A stretch of 64,000 nt of DNA from Palsa-504 sp003136255 (lineage in GTDB: Bacteria; Actinomycetota; Actinomycetes; Streptosporangiales; Streptosporangiaceae). The stretch is taken from assembly GCA_003136255.1 (NCBI GenBank), contig PLDT01000289.1, forward strand, positions 1 through 64,000, given 5' to 3'. Below, one piece after another: positions 1 through 9,120 of the stretch. A model generated the notes under the pieces. The model saw nothing but the letters and a program-made list of their open reading frames with translations. It was not told the DNA's origin and made no database searches. Position 1 is the first letter of the stretch; the number at the start of each line of letters is the position of its first letter. A program made the position numbers and the translations under genes.

Positions 1-35
1 GGTCCCAGGCCGCGCGGTTGCGCGGCCCATGATCG

Positions 36-68
36 CCGGTCTCGGCCACGGCCGCCAGCATGGTCCCG
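36..68 (+). repeat. 33-bp direct repeat, copy 1
   Basis: This stretch matches positions 3506-3538 at 31 of 33 bases in the same orientation. The second copy begins exactly where the methyltransferase at 2846-3547 stops resembling its family, so the pair may mark a recombination or assembly junction. No gene is visible around this copy. Confidence 0.6.
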
Positions 69-198
69 CCCGCCGCGCAAACGTCACGAAAAAGTGACCT
101 TTGCGTCCGCATTTCCCTGTGTTATCAATAGTCTAATGCGTTTAGGTCGTTATGCCCGGGCCGGGAGGCTGGCGACTCACGCTCCTGGGGAGGGGTAA

Positions 199-905
199 AT
201 GAAGTTCAGGCTGGTCACCGTAGTCGCCGCTGCCGCGGCTCTGTCGCTCGCCGCGGCGGGCTCGGCGGCAGCGCAACCGCTTAGGCACAAGCCCGCACCG
301 CCGCCACAGGTCACCGGGGTGAAACTGCAGAGCGCCATGCTGCCGCCCGCGGACTTTGGGGCGGGCTATACGTTCCTGGAGTCCTACAACTCCGGGCGCA
401 AGCTGCAGTCGACCCGGTCCAAGGACCACGTGCCCCGCATGAGCTGCGGGACCTTCGAGGGCGGCGTTTTCGTCTCAGACTTCGGGGACACGGCCGGGGC
501 GGTGGTGAGGTACTCCAACCCGAATTGGCGGTCGGCTTACCCCAGCACCATTCTCCTCGGTGACGAGTACGTGCTCCAGTTCGCCACCACCGCGTCGGCT
601 ACCACGTTCTACAACCAGGCCCGGGCGAAGTACGCCGCCTGCGTGTCCTTCAACACCACGTCCGGGTTCGGCCCGGCCACGGTGAATACTGCCTCGGTGG
701 CGAAGACCACCGTCGCCGGCCATCAGGCTTTCCTGGTCACCCAGGGCGTCACGTTTAGCCGTTTTCTCCAAACTCCGTTCTACCTCCTTTACCTGTACGT
801 CGTGGCCGGCACGAACGTCTACGACCTGTCCGATGCCAGCGGCACCAACGACGAGCCCTCGGTCAAGCTCATGACCACGGTGATCCACCGGGTTCAGGCG
901 CTTTA
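199..905 (+). CDS. secreted PknH-like sensor-domain protein (3' end at a gap)
   Basis: The product begins with a signal peptide (basic start, then an Ala/Leu-rich core ending AAGSAAAQ). The mature part has two widely spaced cysteines, in MSCGTF and KYAACVSF, and alternating beta-type segments. This resembles the extracellular PknH_C-like sensor domain of actinobacterial Ser/Thr kinases, which is known for paired disulfides. A kinase gene follows directly on the same strand, so the two may act together in envelope sensing; that is inference. ATG 199 is preceded by a purine-rich GGGGAGGGG. Homology-like sequence ends at the gap at 906-907, so the true C-terminus is unknown. The frame reads on to a stop at 957 beyond the gap, but that tail looks meaningless. 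Confidence 0.6.
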
Positions 906-985
906 NNGGCGTCGCGCATTAAGCAGAAGATCGTTAAGCTCACGATTGGCTAGATAAGCGCCAGATGCGTTATTACTGACGTTGG

Positions 986-2809
986 GTGGGGATTGGCGTG
1001 TTGCGGGAGCTCCGACCCGGGGAACCCCGGCTCATCGGACCGTACCGGCTGGTCGGGCAGCTGGGTGACGGCGGCATGGGCCGGGTCTACCTAGGCCGCT
1101 CGGCGGGTGGCAGGCCCGTCGCGGTGAAGGTCATCCACAGCCACCTCGCCGCTGATCCGGACTTCCGGATCCGGTTCCGGCGGGAGGTCGCCGCGGCGCG
1201 AAAGGTCAGCGGCCTGTTCACGGCCATGCTGGTGGACGCGGACGTCGATGCCCCGGAACCCTGGTTGGCCACCGCCTACGTCCCCGGGCCGTCGCTGCTG
1301 GAGGCCATCCACGACCACGGGCCGCTGCCCCTCGACTCGGTGCTGGCGCTGGCCGCCGGACTGGCCGAAAGCCTGGCCGCGATCCACGCCGCNNGGCCCG
1401 CCCACCGACATCTTCAGCCTGGGCGCGGTCCTGGCCTTCGCCGCGACCGGTAAGCCGCCCTTCGGGACCGGGTCGACCGCCGCGATGGTCTACCGGATCG
1501 TCTACGCCAACCCGCACCTGGACGACGTGCCCGACGGCGTCCGCCCGATGATCGCGCGGTGCCTGGCCAAGGATCCCAGCCAGCGGCCTTCGGCCACCGA
1601 ACTGCTGGCCGAGGCGGAAGCCGTCCAGCCGATGACCGGCTGGCTGCCCGACCCCATCATCAACGCGTTCCCGGACGCTCCCGCCCCGGCGGTCGCCGAG
1701 CAACTGCCGCTGACGATCGAGCCCGAGGAGCCGCCCACCGGCCTCGCGACCATTACCGGGGACCCGGTCCCCATCGTTCCCCACGCCCAGGCCGTGCCCG
1801 CGGAGGCCGAGGCCGTACCCCCGGCCCCCGAAGCGGCAGCCCCGGCGGCCGAAGCCGGGCCCGCGGAGGCCGAATTGGCCATCCCGGAGGCCGAAACGGG
1901 ACCCCGGGACCTCGAAGCTGCGGTTCCGGAAGCCGACACCATGGCCCCGGAAGCCGACACCATCACCCCGGAGACCGAGCGGGCACCCGCCGAGGCCGAG
2001 ACCGCTGCTCGCGAGCCTGCCGCGGCGATCGATCCGGCGGCCGCCACCGACGTCACGTCAGAGGCCGAACCACCGGCGGCGGTCATCCCGCCGCCGGTCG
2101 CAGCCCTCCCGGGCAGGCCGCGACGCCGGCTGGCGCATCCTCGGGTGCTCGGGACTGCGGCTGCGGTGATCCTGATCGGTTCCGCCGCGACCGGGCTGGC
2201 CCTGAGCGGCTCCAGCCATCCGTCCGCGTCCCAGGGGAACGAGCCTGCCGCCGCGGCCGCCGCGCTGCCCGGCACATCGACGTCCGCTCAGACCGCGAGC
2301 TCTCAGCCGTCACCGTCNNCAAGTCCTCGCCGCGTTCCTCAGCCGCGTCGTCCAAGCGGCCCAGCGCGCATCCGACGACCCAGAACCCGGTCACGCAGAC
2401 GCAGACGACGGCACCGGGATCCGTCCCGTCGTCGACCAGGTCCACCCCGAAATCCTCGCCGAAACCCAGCCCCAAGCCGACCAAGAAACCGACGCCCAAG
2501 CCGACGCAGCCCGCGGTACCCAGCGTCAGCGTTAGTGGCGCGGGTCGGGACTCCTGCGCGGCCATCGGCTCCCTGCGTTCCTCCTCCGGCGCCTCGGTGG
2601 AGTACACCTTTGTCAACAACAGCTCGGTGAGCGTGGCGGTCGGCTCGATCGACTCCGCCGGTAACGTGTCGTGGCAGTCGACGATCAGTCCGGGTGCGGA
2701 GTTCTCACCCAGCGCTGAGGTGGGTCAGTACTGGGAGGTCGCGGTATCCGGCGGCGGCTGCCTGACCGTCCTCGACGTCGACGGCGGAGGCCAGGCCGTC
2801 ATAACGTAG
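986..2809 (+). CDS. Ser/Thr protein kinase, membrane-anchored, broken by two assembly gaps
   Basis: The N-terminal half is a Hanks-type kinase: glycine loop LGDGGMGRVYLG (residues 26-37) and ATP-binding Lys48 in VAVKV. At the gap 1393-1394 the reading frame changes. The text jumps from SLAAIHA to PPTDIFSLGAVL, so the HRD catalytic loop, DFG and APE segments are missing from the assembly. The remaining C-lobe is followed by a long Ala/Glu/Pro-rich linker, one membrane helix (about 2140-2205) and an extracellular Ser/Thr/Pro/Lys stalk. A second gap at 2318-2319 again changes frame. The C-terminal 80 or so residues form a small beta-rich domain with two Cys, ending at 2809. The kinase domain is probably cytoplasmic and the tail outside the membrane. 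The start is GTG 986. Confidence 0.8.
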
Positions 2810-2845
2810 CTCCCGGTATACCTCACCCGTCCCGCTGGCCGCGGC

Positions 2846-3547
2846 TCACGCCTTGCGGGCCTTCCAGACTTCCTCGCACGGCCACCGCCGGGCCCACTCC
2901 AGGGTGACGTGCGGGTACCTGGTGGTCGCGTCCGGGCCAGGCTGGAGTTCGAGCAGGTCCTCGACCTCTAGCCCGCAGCCGCGCAGCAGCCGCATCATCT
3001 CGCCATGCCCCAGGTGGAACTCGACCGACTCGTCGTCCGGCCATTCGAACCGGCGCATGGCGAAGTAGGGCCGCAGCAGCCGGTCCGTCGCGGGCTGGCC
3101 GTCTTCGTCGGGCACGGCCAGCATAAGCAGCGACGAGTTCACCAGGAAGATCAGCTGACCGCCGGGGCGCAGCAGCCTGGCCGCCTCGGGGATCCAGGCG
3201 TAGGGATCGCACCAGATGCTGGCGCCGTACTCCGAGATGGCCAGGTCGAAACGGGCGTCGGCCAACGGTGCCTGCTCGGCGCTGGCGTGGATCAGCGGGT
3301 ACCGCAGCCCGAACCGGTCCTGCAACTGGCGGGCGGTGGCCAGCTGTGCCGCGGAGTTGTCCAGGCCGACCGGCCGCGCGCCGCGGCGGGCCAGCCACGC
3401 CGACACGTACCCGGTGCCGCAGCCCAGCTCGATGCTGTCCCGGCCCGCCAGGTCGGCGGGCAGCATGCCCACCTGGGCCTCCGGGATGTTCCAGATGCCC
3501 CAGGACCGGTCCCGGCCACAGCCGCCAGCATGGTCCCGGTCTGCCAC
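2846..3547 (-). CDS. class I SAM-dependent methyltransferase, N-terminally truncated
   Basis: This is a Rossmann-type methyltransferase. Motif I is IELGCGTGYVSAWLA, followed by the acidic residue of strand 2 (VGLDNS) and the post-I segments AEQAPLADARFDLAISEYGAS and EAARLLRPGGQLIFL. Relatives begin with about 30 further residues before a WGIWxIPE segment. Here family-like sequence starts at SWGIWNIPE and is preceded by an unrelated MADRDHAGGCGRDR encoded inside a repeat shared with positions 36-68. The gene has therefore probably lost its 5' end. The SAM-binding core is intact. The substrate cannot be told. Confidence 0.75.
   Translation of the reverse strand: MADRDHAGGCGRDRSWGIWNIPEAQVGMLPADLAGRDSIELGCGTGYVSAWLARRGARPVGLDNSAAQLATARQLQDRFGLRYPLIHASAEQAPLADARFDLAISEYGASIWCDPYAWIPEAARLLRPGGQLIFLVNSSLLMLAVPDEDGQPATDRLLRPYFAMRRFEWPDDESVEFHLGHGEMMRLLRGCGLEVEDLLELQPGPDATTRYPHVTLEWARRWPCEEVWKARKA
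3506..3538 (+). repeat. 33-bp direct repeat, copy 2
   Basis: This matches 36-68 with two mismatches and covers the aberrant first codons of the truncated methyltransferase gene. The family-like part of that gene begins where the repeat ends. Confidence 0.6.
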
Positions 3548-3664
3548 GCAGTCAACTGAATACCGGACCCCGGACAGCCGGCCCGCAGCGCAGCATCACC
3601 CGGCATAGCCCGCTCCGGTAGGCTGCGCGCCGGGCTAGGTGATAGTAGGAAGCGAAGGTGCGCT

Positions 3665-5107
3665 ATGGAGCCTGAGGAGTTCCGGGCAGCTGGTCATGAG
3701 CTGATCGACTGGATTGCGGACTACCGGACCCGGATTCCGCAGCTGCCGGTTCAGGCGCAGGTTGGACCCGGTGAGGTAGCGGGGAAGCTGTCGGCCCGGG
3801 CTCCGGAGGAGGCCGAGCCGTTCAGCCGGGTGCTGGCCGATCTGGACGCCGTCGTGGTCCCGGGCGTGACCCAGGTTCAGCACCCGCGCTACTTCGGCTG
3901 GTTCCCGTCCAACGCGTCCCTCGCCTCCGTGCTGGGCGACCTGGCCACCTCGGGGCTCGGAGCGCTCGGGATCACCTGGCAGTCCGCTCCCGCGCTGACC
4001 GAGGTCGAGGAGGTCGTGGTTGAGTGGCTGCGCGAACTGACCGCGTTGCCCGAGTCGTGGAAGGGCGTCATCCAGGACACCGCCTCCAGTGCGTGCCTCG
4101 TCGCCCTGCTCGCCGCGCGCGAGCGCGCGACGAACTATTCCGAGGCCCGCGGCGGGATGCAGGCCGAAAGCGCCCCGCTGACCGTCTACACCACCGAGCA
4201 CGCGCACTCCTCGATCGCGAAGGCGGTGGCCCTGGCCGGCTTCGGCCGCGACAACCTGCGCTTCGCCGACGTCGACCCGGTCACGTACGCCATGCGCCCG
4301 CAGGCTCTAGCCAAAATCCTCGAGGAGGACGTGGCCGCCGGCCGCCGTCCGGCCGCCGTCGTGGTCAACGTCGGCACGACCGGCACCACGGCCGTGGACC
4401 CGCTCGCGCAGATCGTCCCGCTGGCCCGCCGGTACGGGATGTGGGTGCACGTCGACGCGGCGATGGCGGGCTCGGCGCTGCTGCTCCCGGAGATGCGCTG
4501 GCTGATCGACGGCGTGGAAGGCGCGGACTCGCTGTCCTGGAACCCGCACAAGTGGCTGGGCACGGTGCTGGACTGCTCGCTGCTGTACGTGGCCGACCCC
4601 GCCCACCTGATCCGGGTCATGTCCACCAACCCGTCCTATCTGCGGTCGGCCGTTGACGGTGAGGTGACCCAGTACAAGGACTGGGGCATCCCGCTCGGCC
4701 GGCGCTTCCGTGCCCTCAAGCTATGGTTTCACCTGCGCCTGGACGGAGCCGAAGCCATCCGGGCCCGGCTGCGCCGGGACCTGGAGCACGCCCGCTGGTT
4801 CGCCGGGCAGGTCTCAGCCACGCCCGGCTGGCGGGTCCTGGCCCCGGTCACCCTGCAGACCGTCGTGCTCCGGCACGAACCAGTAGGCCTCGTCTCGGAC
4901 ACCGGTGCTGTGCTAGACGCCGACGCGCTGAACGCGCACACGCTCGCCTGGGCGGACTCGATCAACCGCTCCGGCGCGGCCCTGGTCACCCCGTCGCTGC
5001 TCGACGGCACCTGGTCGGTCCGGGTCTCGATCGGAGCCGAACGCACCGAACGCCCCGACGTCGAGGAACTATGGCACCTGCTCCAGCAGGCCGCCGCGAC
5101 CACCTGA
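3665..5107 (+). CDS. pyridoxal-phosphate group II (aromatic L-amino acid) decarboxylase
   Basis: The 480-residue product has the fold and length of DOPA/tryptophan/phenylalanine decarboxylases. Visible landmarks are the cofactor-stacking His181 in TEHAHSS, the Asp in VHVDAAMAGSA, and the Schiff-base Lys296 in SWNPHKWLG. A Tyr at about 337 (TQYKDWGIPLGRRFRALKLWF) sits where animal DOPA decarboxylase has its catalytic loop Tyr. Keeping that Tyr points to true decarboxylation rather than the aldehyde-forming variants known in plants. It would release CO2 from an aromatic amino acid to give an aryl-ethylamine in the cytosol. The exact amino acid is not readable. The gene stands alone and meets the next gene tail to tail one base apart. 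Confidence 0.9.
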   Translation: MEPEEFRAAGHELIDWIADYRTRIPQLPVQAQVGPGEVAGKLSARAPEEAEPFSRVLADLDAVVVPGVTQVQHPRYFGWFPSNASLASVLGDLATSGLGALGITWQSAPALTEVEEVVVEWLRELTALPESWKGVIQDTASSACLVALLAARERATNYSEARGGMQAESAPLTVYTTEHAHSSIAKAVALAGFGRDNLRFADVDPVTYAMRPQALAKILEEDVAAGRRPAAVVVNVGTTGTTAVDPLAQIVPLARRYGMWVHVDAAMAGSALLLPEMRWLIDGVEGADSLSWNPHKWLGTVLDCSLLYVADPAHLIRVMSTNPSYLRSAVDGEVTQYKDWGIPLGRRFRALKLWFHLRLDGAEAIRARLRRDLEHARWFAGQVSATPGWRVLAPVTLQTVVLRHEPVGLVSDTGAVLDADALNAHTLAWADSINRSGAALVTPSLLDGTWSVRVSIGAERTERPDVEELWHLLQQAAATT

Positions 5108-5108
5108 G

Positions 5109-5906
5109 TCAGCGGGGCGACGGAGCACGGCAGGCCAGGTCACGGTTCACCGGTTTCATGCTCCACTGGACCGCGGTCACGGTTCCCCCGCCGGTCAGCG
5201 GGGCCAGGCCGCAGTTCTTCTTGGCCCGCGACAGCGTTGTGGCGCCCGGGATCCAGTCCGGCAGGCGGTACAGCGGGCTGGTCGCGCGGACGGTCCCCAC
5301 GATCGGGTCCCATTGTTTGGGCGTGGAATAGATGCCCACGTTGGCGCCGATACGCCGGAAGTAGGAGACCATGCCTTCGAGGTCGGCGCGGTTGTTCGCG
5401 CTGCTGGACTCCCACGAGTTGATCGTCTCGACGTCTAGCCACCACCGGTAGCGGCCCGGGTTCGGCACGCCGCGGGTCTGCGCGTCCAGTTCGGCCAGGT
5501 TCCATCCGTACTGCCAGGCGCACGCCGGATTGTTCGCGCCCGTGCAGGTGCCGTACGGGTCGCTGACCGGCTCGCCGCCCAGGGGATTGTTATTGGTGGC
5601 CGGCCAGTCGGTGACCCCGTGATTGCCCGGGTTGGCCGTGTTGACGTACAGCGACACCCGCGGCTGGCTGGTCGTACCCGACGAAGCCTGGGCCCAGGTG
5701 ATTTCCGTGGTCAGGCACGGGTTTGTCGTATTGGCCACGCCCTCGTTCACGGCCACGATGCCGAACGCCTGGCCGGAGGGGAGCGGCTGGCCGCATTGCG
5801 GATACGACACGTCGTTCCCGGTCGGCGTACTTGCCGCGTACGCCGCCGCGGCCGGGACCATCATGGAAGCCGCGAGGACCACCGCGGCGGTCATGCCCGA
5901 CCGCAT
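5109..5906 (-). CDS. secreted glycoside hydrolase-like (DUF1906/GH25-type) protein
   Basis: A signal peptide (MRSGMTAAVVLAASMMVPAA...AYA) precedes a domain starting TPTGNDVSYPQCG. This resembles the secreted TIM-barrel lysozyme-like proteins of actinomycetes. Segments such as GIVAVNEG, SLYVNTANPG, YRWWLDVETINSWES, GANVGIYSTPKQW and AVQWSM follow the strand order of GH25-like barrels, with acidic residues in DVET as candidate catalytic residues. Several Cys suggest disulfides outside the cell. It could cleave peptidoglycan or another glycan; activity is inferred from fold only. It is divergent in family terms from well-studied muramidases. Confidence 0.7.
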   Translation of the reverse strand: MRSGMTAAVVLAASMMVPAAAAYAASTPTGNDVSYPQCGQPLPSGQAFGIVAVNEGVANTTNPCLTTEITWAQASSGTTSQPRVSLYVNTANPGNHGVTDWPATNNNPLGGEPVSDPYGTCTGANNPACAWQYGWNLAELDAQTRGVPNPGRYRWWLDVETINSWESSSANNRADLEGMVSYFRRIGANVGIYSTPKQWDPIVGTVRATSPLYRLPDWIPGATTLSRAKKNCGLAPLTGGGTVTAVQWSMKPVNRDLACRAPSPR

Positions 5907-5953
5907 TGACTAGCCCCTCTCCCGCGACCGCTACCACTGTGGCGTCCGCCAGA

Positions 5954-6676
5954 TCATAGCCTGCTGGTCGGCCGGGAGGTGGTCAGGGACGCGAATACAA
6001 CAGTGGAACCGAGGTAATGCCCGGTGGCATAGTCGAAAACGCCACCGCACGTTATCAGCCGCAGGGCGGCATAGTCGGTCGCGCCGTAAATGGCTCTCGT
6101 CGGGAAATCGGATTTGAGGTACTGACGCACGCCGGTGACCCGGAAAATGGCCGTCATCCCGTCGGCGAGCGTCACGTCGATGGTGTCGCCCGGATGCAGG
6201 GCCCCGAGGCGGAAGAAAACCGCCGGCCCCTGATAGCTATCGACGTGACCCTCGATAACCGACGCGCCGATCTGGCCCGGCGTGGCCGAGTATTTGTACC
6301 ACGCGGCCTCGCCCGCGCTCGTGACCAGCGACGGTACCTGGATCGTGCCGTCGGCGTTGAGTCCCAGGTGCAGGAGGTTCGAGGTCACGCCGATGGCTGG
6401 GATATCGACGGACACCGGCACGGAGCGCCGCAGCCAGGGCCCGTGACCGGCCGGTGCGATGGCCCCCGCCGCCCCGGCGGATGGCTGCGGGGCGTGCCGC
6501 TGAGACAGGAACACCACGCCCACGGTACCGGTCCCGGCCAGGATGAGCAGGACCCCGAGGACGCCGGCCATCCGCGCCCAGGGGCCGATCGACCGAGGCG
6601 GGCGCGCGTATCCGCCCTCGGGCCACGAGGACACGACGCGAAACCCGGCTATCCGCGGCCACCTCGCACCCGCCAA
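5954..6676 (-). CDS. class F sortase
   Basis: After a short cytosolic start and one membrane helix (MAGVLGVLLILAGTGTVGVVFL) comes a sortase beta-barrel. It has PVSVDIPAIGV near its start, the catalytic His in VIEGHVDS and the catalytic Cys in LRLITCGG. Class F (SrtF-like) enzymes in actinobacteria attach surface proteins to the wall by transpeptidation. The frame is open up to GTG 6745. I chose TTG 6676 because a GGGAGGGAGG ribosome site lies five bases before it, and because the AT-rich promoter-like stretch at 6713-6735 would otherwise fall inside the gene. The divergent neighbour at 6929 is a plausible substrate. Confidence 0.8.
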   Translation of the reverse strand: MAGARWPRIAGFRVVSSWPEGGYARPPRSIGPWARMAGVLGVLLILAGTGTVGVVFLSQRHAPQPSAGAAGAIAPAGHGPWLRRSVPVSVDIPAIGVTSNLLHLGLNADGTIQVPSLVTSAGEAAWYKYSATPGQIGASVIEGHVDSYQGPAVFFRLGALHPGDTIDVTLADGMTAIFRVTGVRQYLKSDFPTRAIYGATDYAALRLITCGGVFDYATGHYLGSTVVFASLTTSRPTSRL

Positions 6677-6928
6677 TGCGACCTCCCTCCCCGCCGGCTC
6701 CGCGCCCTTTCTACTCAAGTAGCCTAATATTCCGGTGGTGAGCACGCCATTGGCTGTTTGTCCGGCCGGACGCGCTTACCGCGTTATGGCCGCCGGTCTT
6801 TATGTCCGGTTCGTTCTCCGGCCGGCGCGGTCAGCGACCAAAGGCCGGCCACGCGTTTGCTCTTCCGGCGCCGGTTTCTGCGGGCGGCGACCGGGAAATG
6901 GTCATTGCCGAGAGCATGAGGAGGTTCG

Positions 6929-7438
6929 ATGAGGGTGCGCACAGCCATCGCGTGGACGTCGCATCGGGTCCGGTACACAGCCGTCGGCTGGGGCCTGACG
7001 ACCATGATCGCCTGCGTCGCGCTCTCGGCCTGCACCTCGAGCGGCACCCCTGTGACGGTATTCAGCGGCTCGCCGAGCGCCAGCTCCAGCGCGACCTCCA
7101 GCGCGACCTCCACCGCGACCTCCACCGCGACTGCCAGTACCTCGGCCAGCGCGAGCGCCGGTGCGTCGGCGAGCGCCAGTACGTCCGCCTCCGCGAGCTC
7201 GAGCGCGAGCGCGAGCTCCTCGGCCAGGCCGTCGACGTCGTCCAGCGCGAGTCAGAGTCCCTCAGCCAGTCCATCGCCCAGCCCCTCGTACACCCCGGTC
7301 CCCAATGGTGCGCCGGTCACCGGCGGTGGCGGGACGGCCGGATTCCAGGACGCCGGGCTCGCGGTGGTCGGTGGCTTGGCGATCGTGGCTGGTCTGGGTG
7401 GCATCGCCTACCGCCGCCGGATAACTAGGCACCGTTGA
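6929..7438 (+). CDS. Ser/Ala-rich cell-surface protein, candidate sortase substrate
   Basis: The 169-residue product has an N-terminal hydrophobic signal ending in a possible lipobox (VALSAC). A stalk of about 90 residues is almost entirely Ser, Ala and Thr. Then comes VPNGAPVTGGGGTAG, a hydrophobic helix (GLAVVGGLAIVAGLGGIA) and a basic tail YRRRITRHR. That tripartite end is the layout of a sortase sorting signal, with APVTG in the place of LPxTG. The gene is divergent from a class F sortase 250 bases away, so the pair probably works together at the cell wall. ATG 6929 has GAGGAGG four bases upstream. If the lipobox is real it could instead be a lipoprotein. Confidence 0.65.
   Translation: MRVRTAIAWTSHRVRYTAVGWGLTTMIACVALSACTSSGTPVTVFSGSPSASSSATSSATSTATSTATASTSASASAGASASASTSASASSSASASSSARPSTSSSASQSPSASPSPSPSYTPVPNGAPVTGGGGTAGFQDAGLAVVGGLAIVAGLGGIAYRRRITRHR
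7077..7290 (+). repeat. low-complexity Ser/Ala codon repeat
   Basis: Imperfect 6-, 12- and 18-base units built from agc, gcg, acc and tcc codons run through the stalk of the 6929-7438 protein. Such tracts change length easily by slippage, so stalk length may vary between strains. Confidence 0.7.
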
Positions 7439-7468
7439 CCAGGAACCGCTGACCATGTGCCTGCTGGG

Positions 7469-8188
7469 ATGCTGATCGCGGCCGCCGTCTGCCCGCATCC
7501 GCCGCTCCTGATCCCCGAGGCCACCGGCGCCCCCGGTCCCGACGACGCAGAGGTCGACCGGCTGCGGGCGGTGTGTCACCAGGCCGTCGCCGCCCTCCTG
7601 ACCGGACGCCCGGACCTGATCGTGGTCGCGGGCGGCGCCGGACGCACAGCCGAGTACCCCCCGGACACGCCGGGCCGCCTGCACGACTTCGGCGTCCCGT
7701 TTACCATCGGTCGGGGCAGCCAGGACGCCCCCGCCCTGCCGCTCTCCCTGACCATCGGGAAGTGGCTGCTCTCCCGCGCCGACCCGCGGACCAGCGCGCC
7801 GCGGGCCGTGTGGTGGGGGATCGCCTCGGACGCGCTGCCCGCCGAGTGCCTGCAGCTGGGGGAGAAGCTGGCCGCGCTCGCGCCCCGGGTTGCGCTGCTG
7901 GCCATGGGCGACGGGCCCTCCCGCCGGGCCCGCGCCGCCCCGGACGCCGCCGATCCCGAAGCCGACCGCTACGACGACCAGGTGGCCGCCGCCCTGGCTG
8001 CCGCCGACCCCGCCGCGCTCGCCGCGCTCGACCCCGGCCAGGATCGCCCGCTGCACATCGCCGGGCGCGCCGCCTGGCAGGTCCTGGCCGGCGCCGCGGG
8101 CCAGGACGCCTTCCACGCCGAGCTGCGCTACGCCGGCGCTCCGTTCGAGGTGAGCTACGTCGTGGCCAGCTGGCGCCGGGCACACTAA
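7469..8188 (+). CDS. class III extradiol dioxygenase-like protein
   Basis: The product begins MLIAAAVCPHPPLLIPEATG, typical of the LigB-like/MEMO superfamily protein often found just before miaA in actinomycetes. Conserved-looking blocks are the PHPPLL segment, the strand DLIVVAGG and later VALLAMGDG. Its reaction is unknown; the family fold binds iron in true dioxygenases, but I see no firm full metal triad. The stop overlaps the miaA start by one base (TAATG), implying translational coupling. The frame also has GTG 7457; ATG 7469 fits the family start better, although no clear ribosome site precedes either. Confidence 0.7.
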   Translation: MLIAAAVCPHPPLLIPEATGAPGPDDAEVDRLRAVCHQAVAALLTGRPDLIVVAGGAGRTAEYPPDTPGRLHDFGVPFTIGRGSQDAPALPLSLTIGKWLLSRADPRTSAPRAVWWGIASDALPAECLQLGEKLAALAPRVALLAMGDGPSRRARAAPDAADPEADRYDDQVAAALAAADPAALAALDPGQDRPLHIAGRAAWQVLAGAAGQDAFHAELRYAGAPFEVSYVVASWRRAH

Positions 8189-9120
8189 TGGGCATGGGCA
8201 CGCACGTCATCGCCGTGGTCGGGGCGACCGCCACCGGCAAGTCGGGGCTGGCCGTCGCGCTGGCCCGCGCGCTCAGCGGCGAGGTCGTGAACGCCGATTC
8301 GATGCAGCTCTACCAGGGTATGGACATCGGCACGGCCAAGGAGCCCGCGGCCGCCCGGCAGGGTATACCGCACCACCTGCTTGACATCTGGCCGGTGACC
8401 CGCACCGCCAACGTGGCCGACTACCAGAAGCTGGCCCGCGCCGCGATCGACGACATCATCGCCCGCGGCCGGATCCCGGTGCTCGTAGGCGGCTCAGGAC
8501 TGTACATCCGTGCGGCTCTGGACGATCTGGATTTCCCCCGAACGGACGGGGTGACCCGCAGCCGCCTCGAGGCCGAGCTCGCCGGGGTGGGCGCCGCGGT
8601 GCTGCACGCCCGGCTGGCCGGGCTCGACCCCGCCGCGGCCGGCGCCATCCTGCCCACCAACGGCCGCCGGATCGTGCGGGCCCTCGAGGTGATCGAGATC
8701 ACCGGCCGCCCGTTCACCGCCAGCATGCCCACCTACGATCAAGGCCGCCCCGCCGTCCAGCTCGGCCTCACCTTGCCCCGCCCGCAGGTCGACGAGCGGA
8801 TCGCGGCCCGGGTCGACCGCATGTGGCACGCGGGCTTCGAAGCCGAAGTGAGGGTTCTCGTGCACGAGGGCCTGCGGGACGGCAAGACGGCCGGCCGCGC
8901 CCTGGGCTACCAGCAGATGCTGCGCCACCTGGACGGCGAGCTGACCCTGGCCGAAGCCCGCGACGAGACCGTCAAGGCCACCCGCCGGTTCGCCCGGCGC
9001 CAGGAGTCCTGGTTCCGGCGCGACCCCCGCGTCCACTGGCTCGACGCCAGCCAGCCCGCGCCAACCCTGCTGGCCGAGGCGCTGCGCCTTACGCGATCCG
9101 CCGCCGCGCCAGCTCCTTGA
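8188..9120 (+). CDS. miaA: tRNA dimethylallyltransferase
   Basis: MiaA transfers a dimethylallyl group to N6 of A37 in tRNAs that read codons starting with U. The 310-residue protein shows the P-loop VGATATGKSG near the start, the substrate segment NADSMQLYQGMDIGTAKE, VLVGGSGLYIRA, PTNGRRIVRALEVIEITGRP and the C-terminal RRFARRQESWFRRDPRVHWLD that grips tRNA. The length is normal for the family. ATG 8188 overlaps the previous stop. Its last 32 bases are shared with the convergent MOSC gene. Confidence 0.95.
   Translation: MGMGTHVIAVVGATATGKSGLAVALARALSGEVVNADSMQLYQGMDIGTAKEPAAARQGIPHHLLDIWPVTRTANVADYQKLARAAIDDIIARGRIPVLVGGSGLYIRAALDDLDFPRTDGVTRSRLEAELAGVGAAVLHARLAGLDPAAAGAILPTNGRRIVRALEVIEITGRPFTASMPTYDQGRPAVQLGLTLPRPQVDERIAARVDRMWHAGFEAEVRVLVHEGLRDGKTAGRALGYQQMLRHLDGELTLAEARDETVKATRRFARRQESWFRRDPRVHWLDASQPAPTLLAEALRLTRSAAAPAP

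Noticed and set aside
7573..8187. Longer miaA frame starting upstream
   Set aside because: The upstream part overlaps the dioxygenase-like gene in another frame and is Arg/Pro-rich shadow sequence; MiaA similarity begins at 8188.
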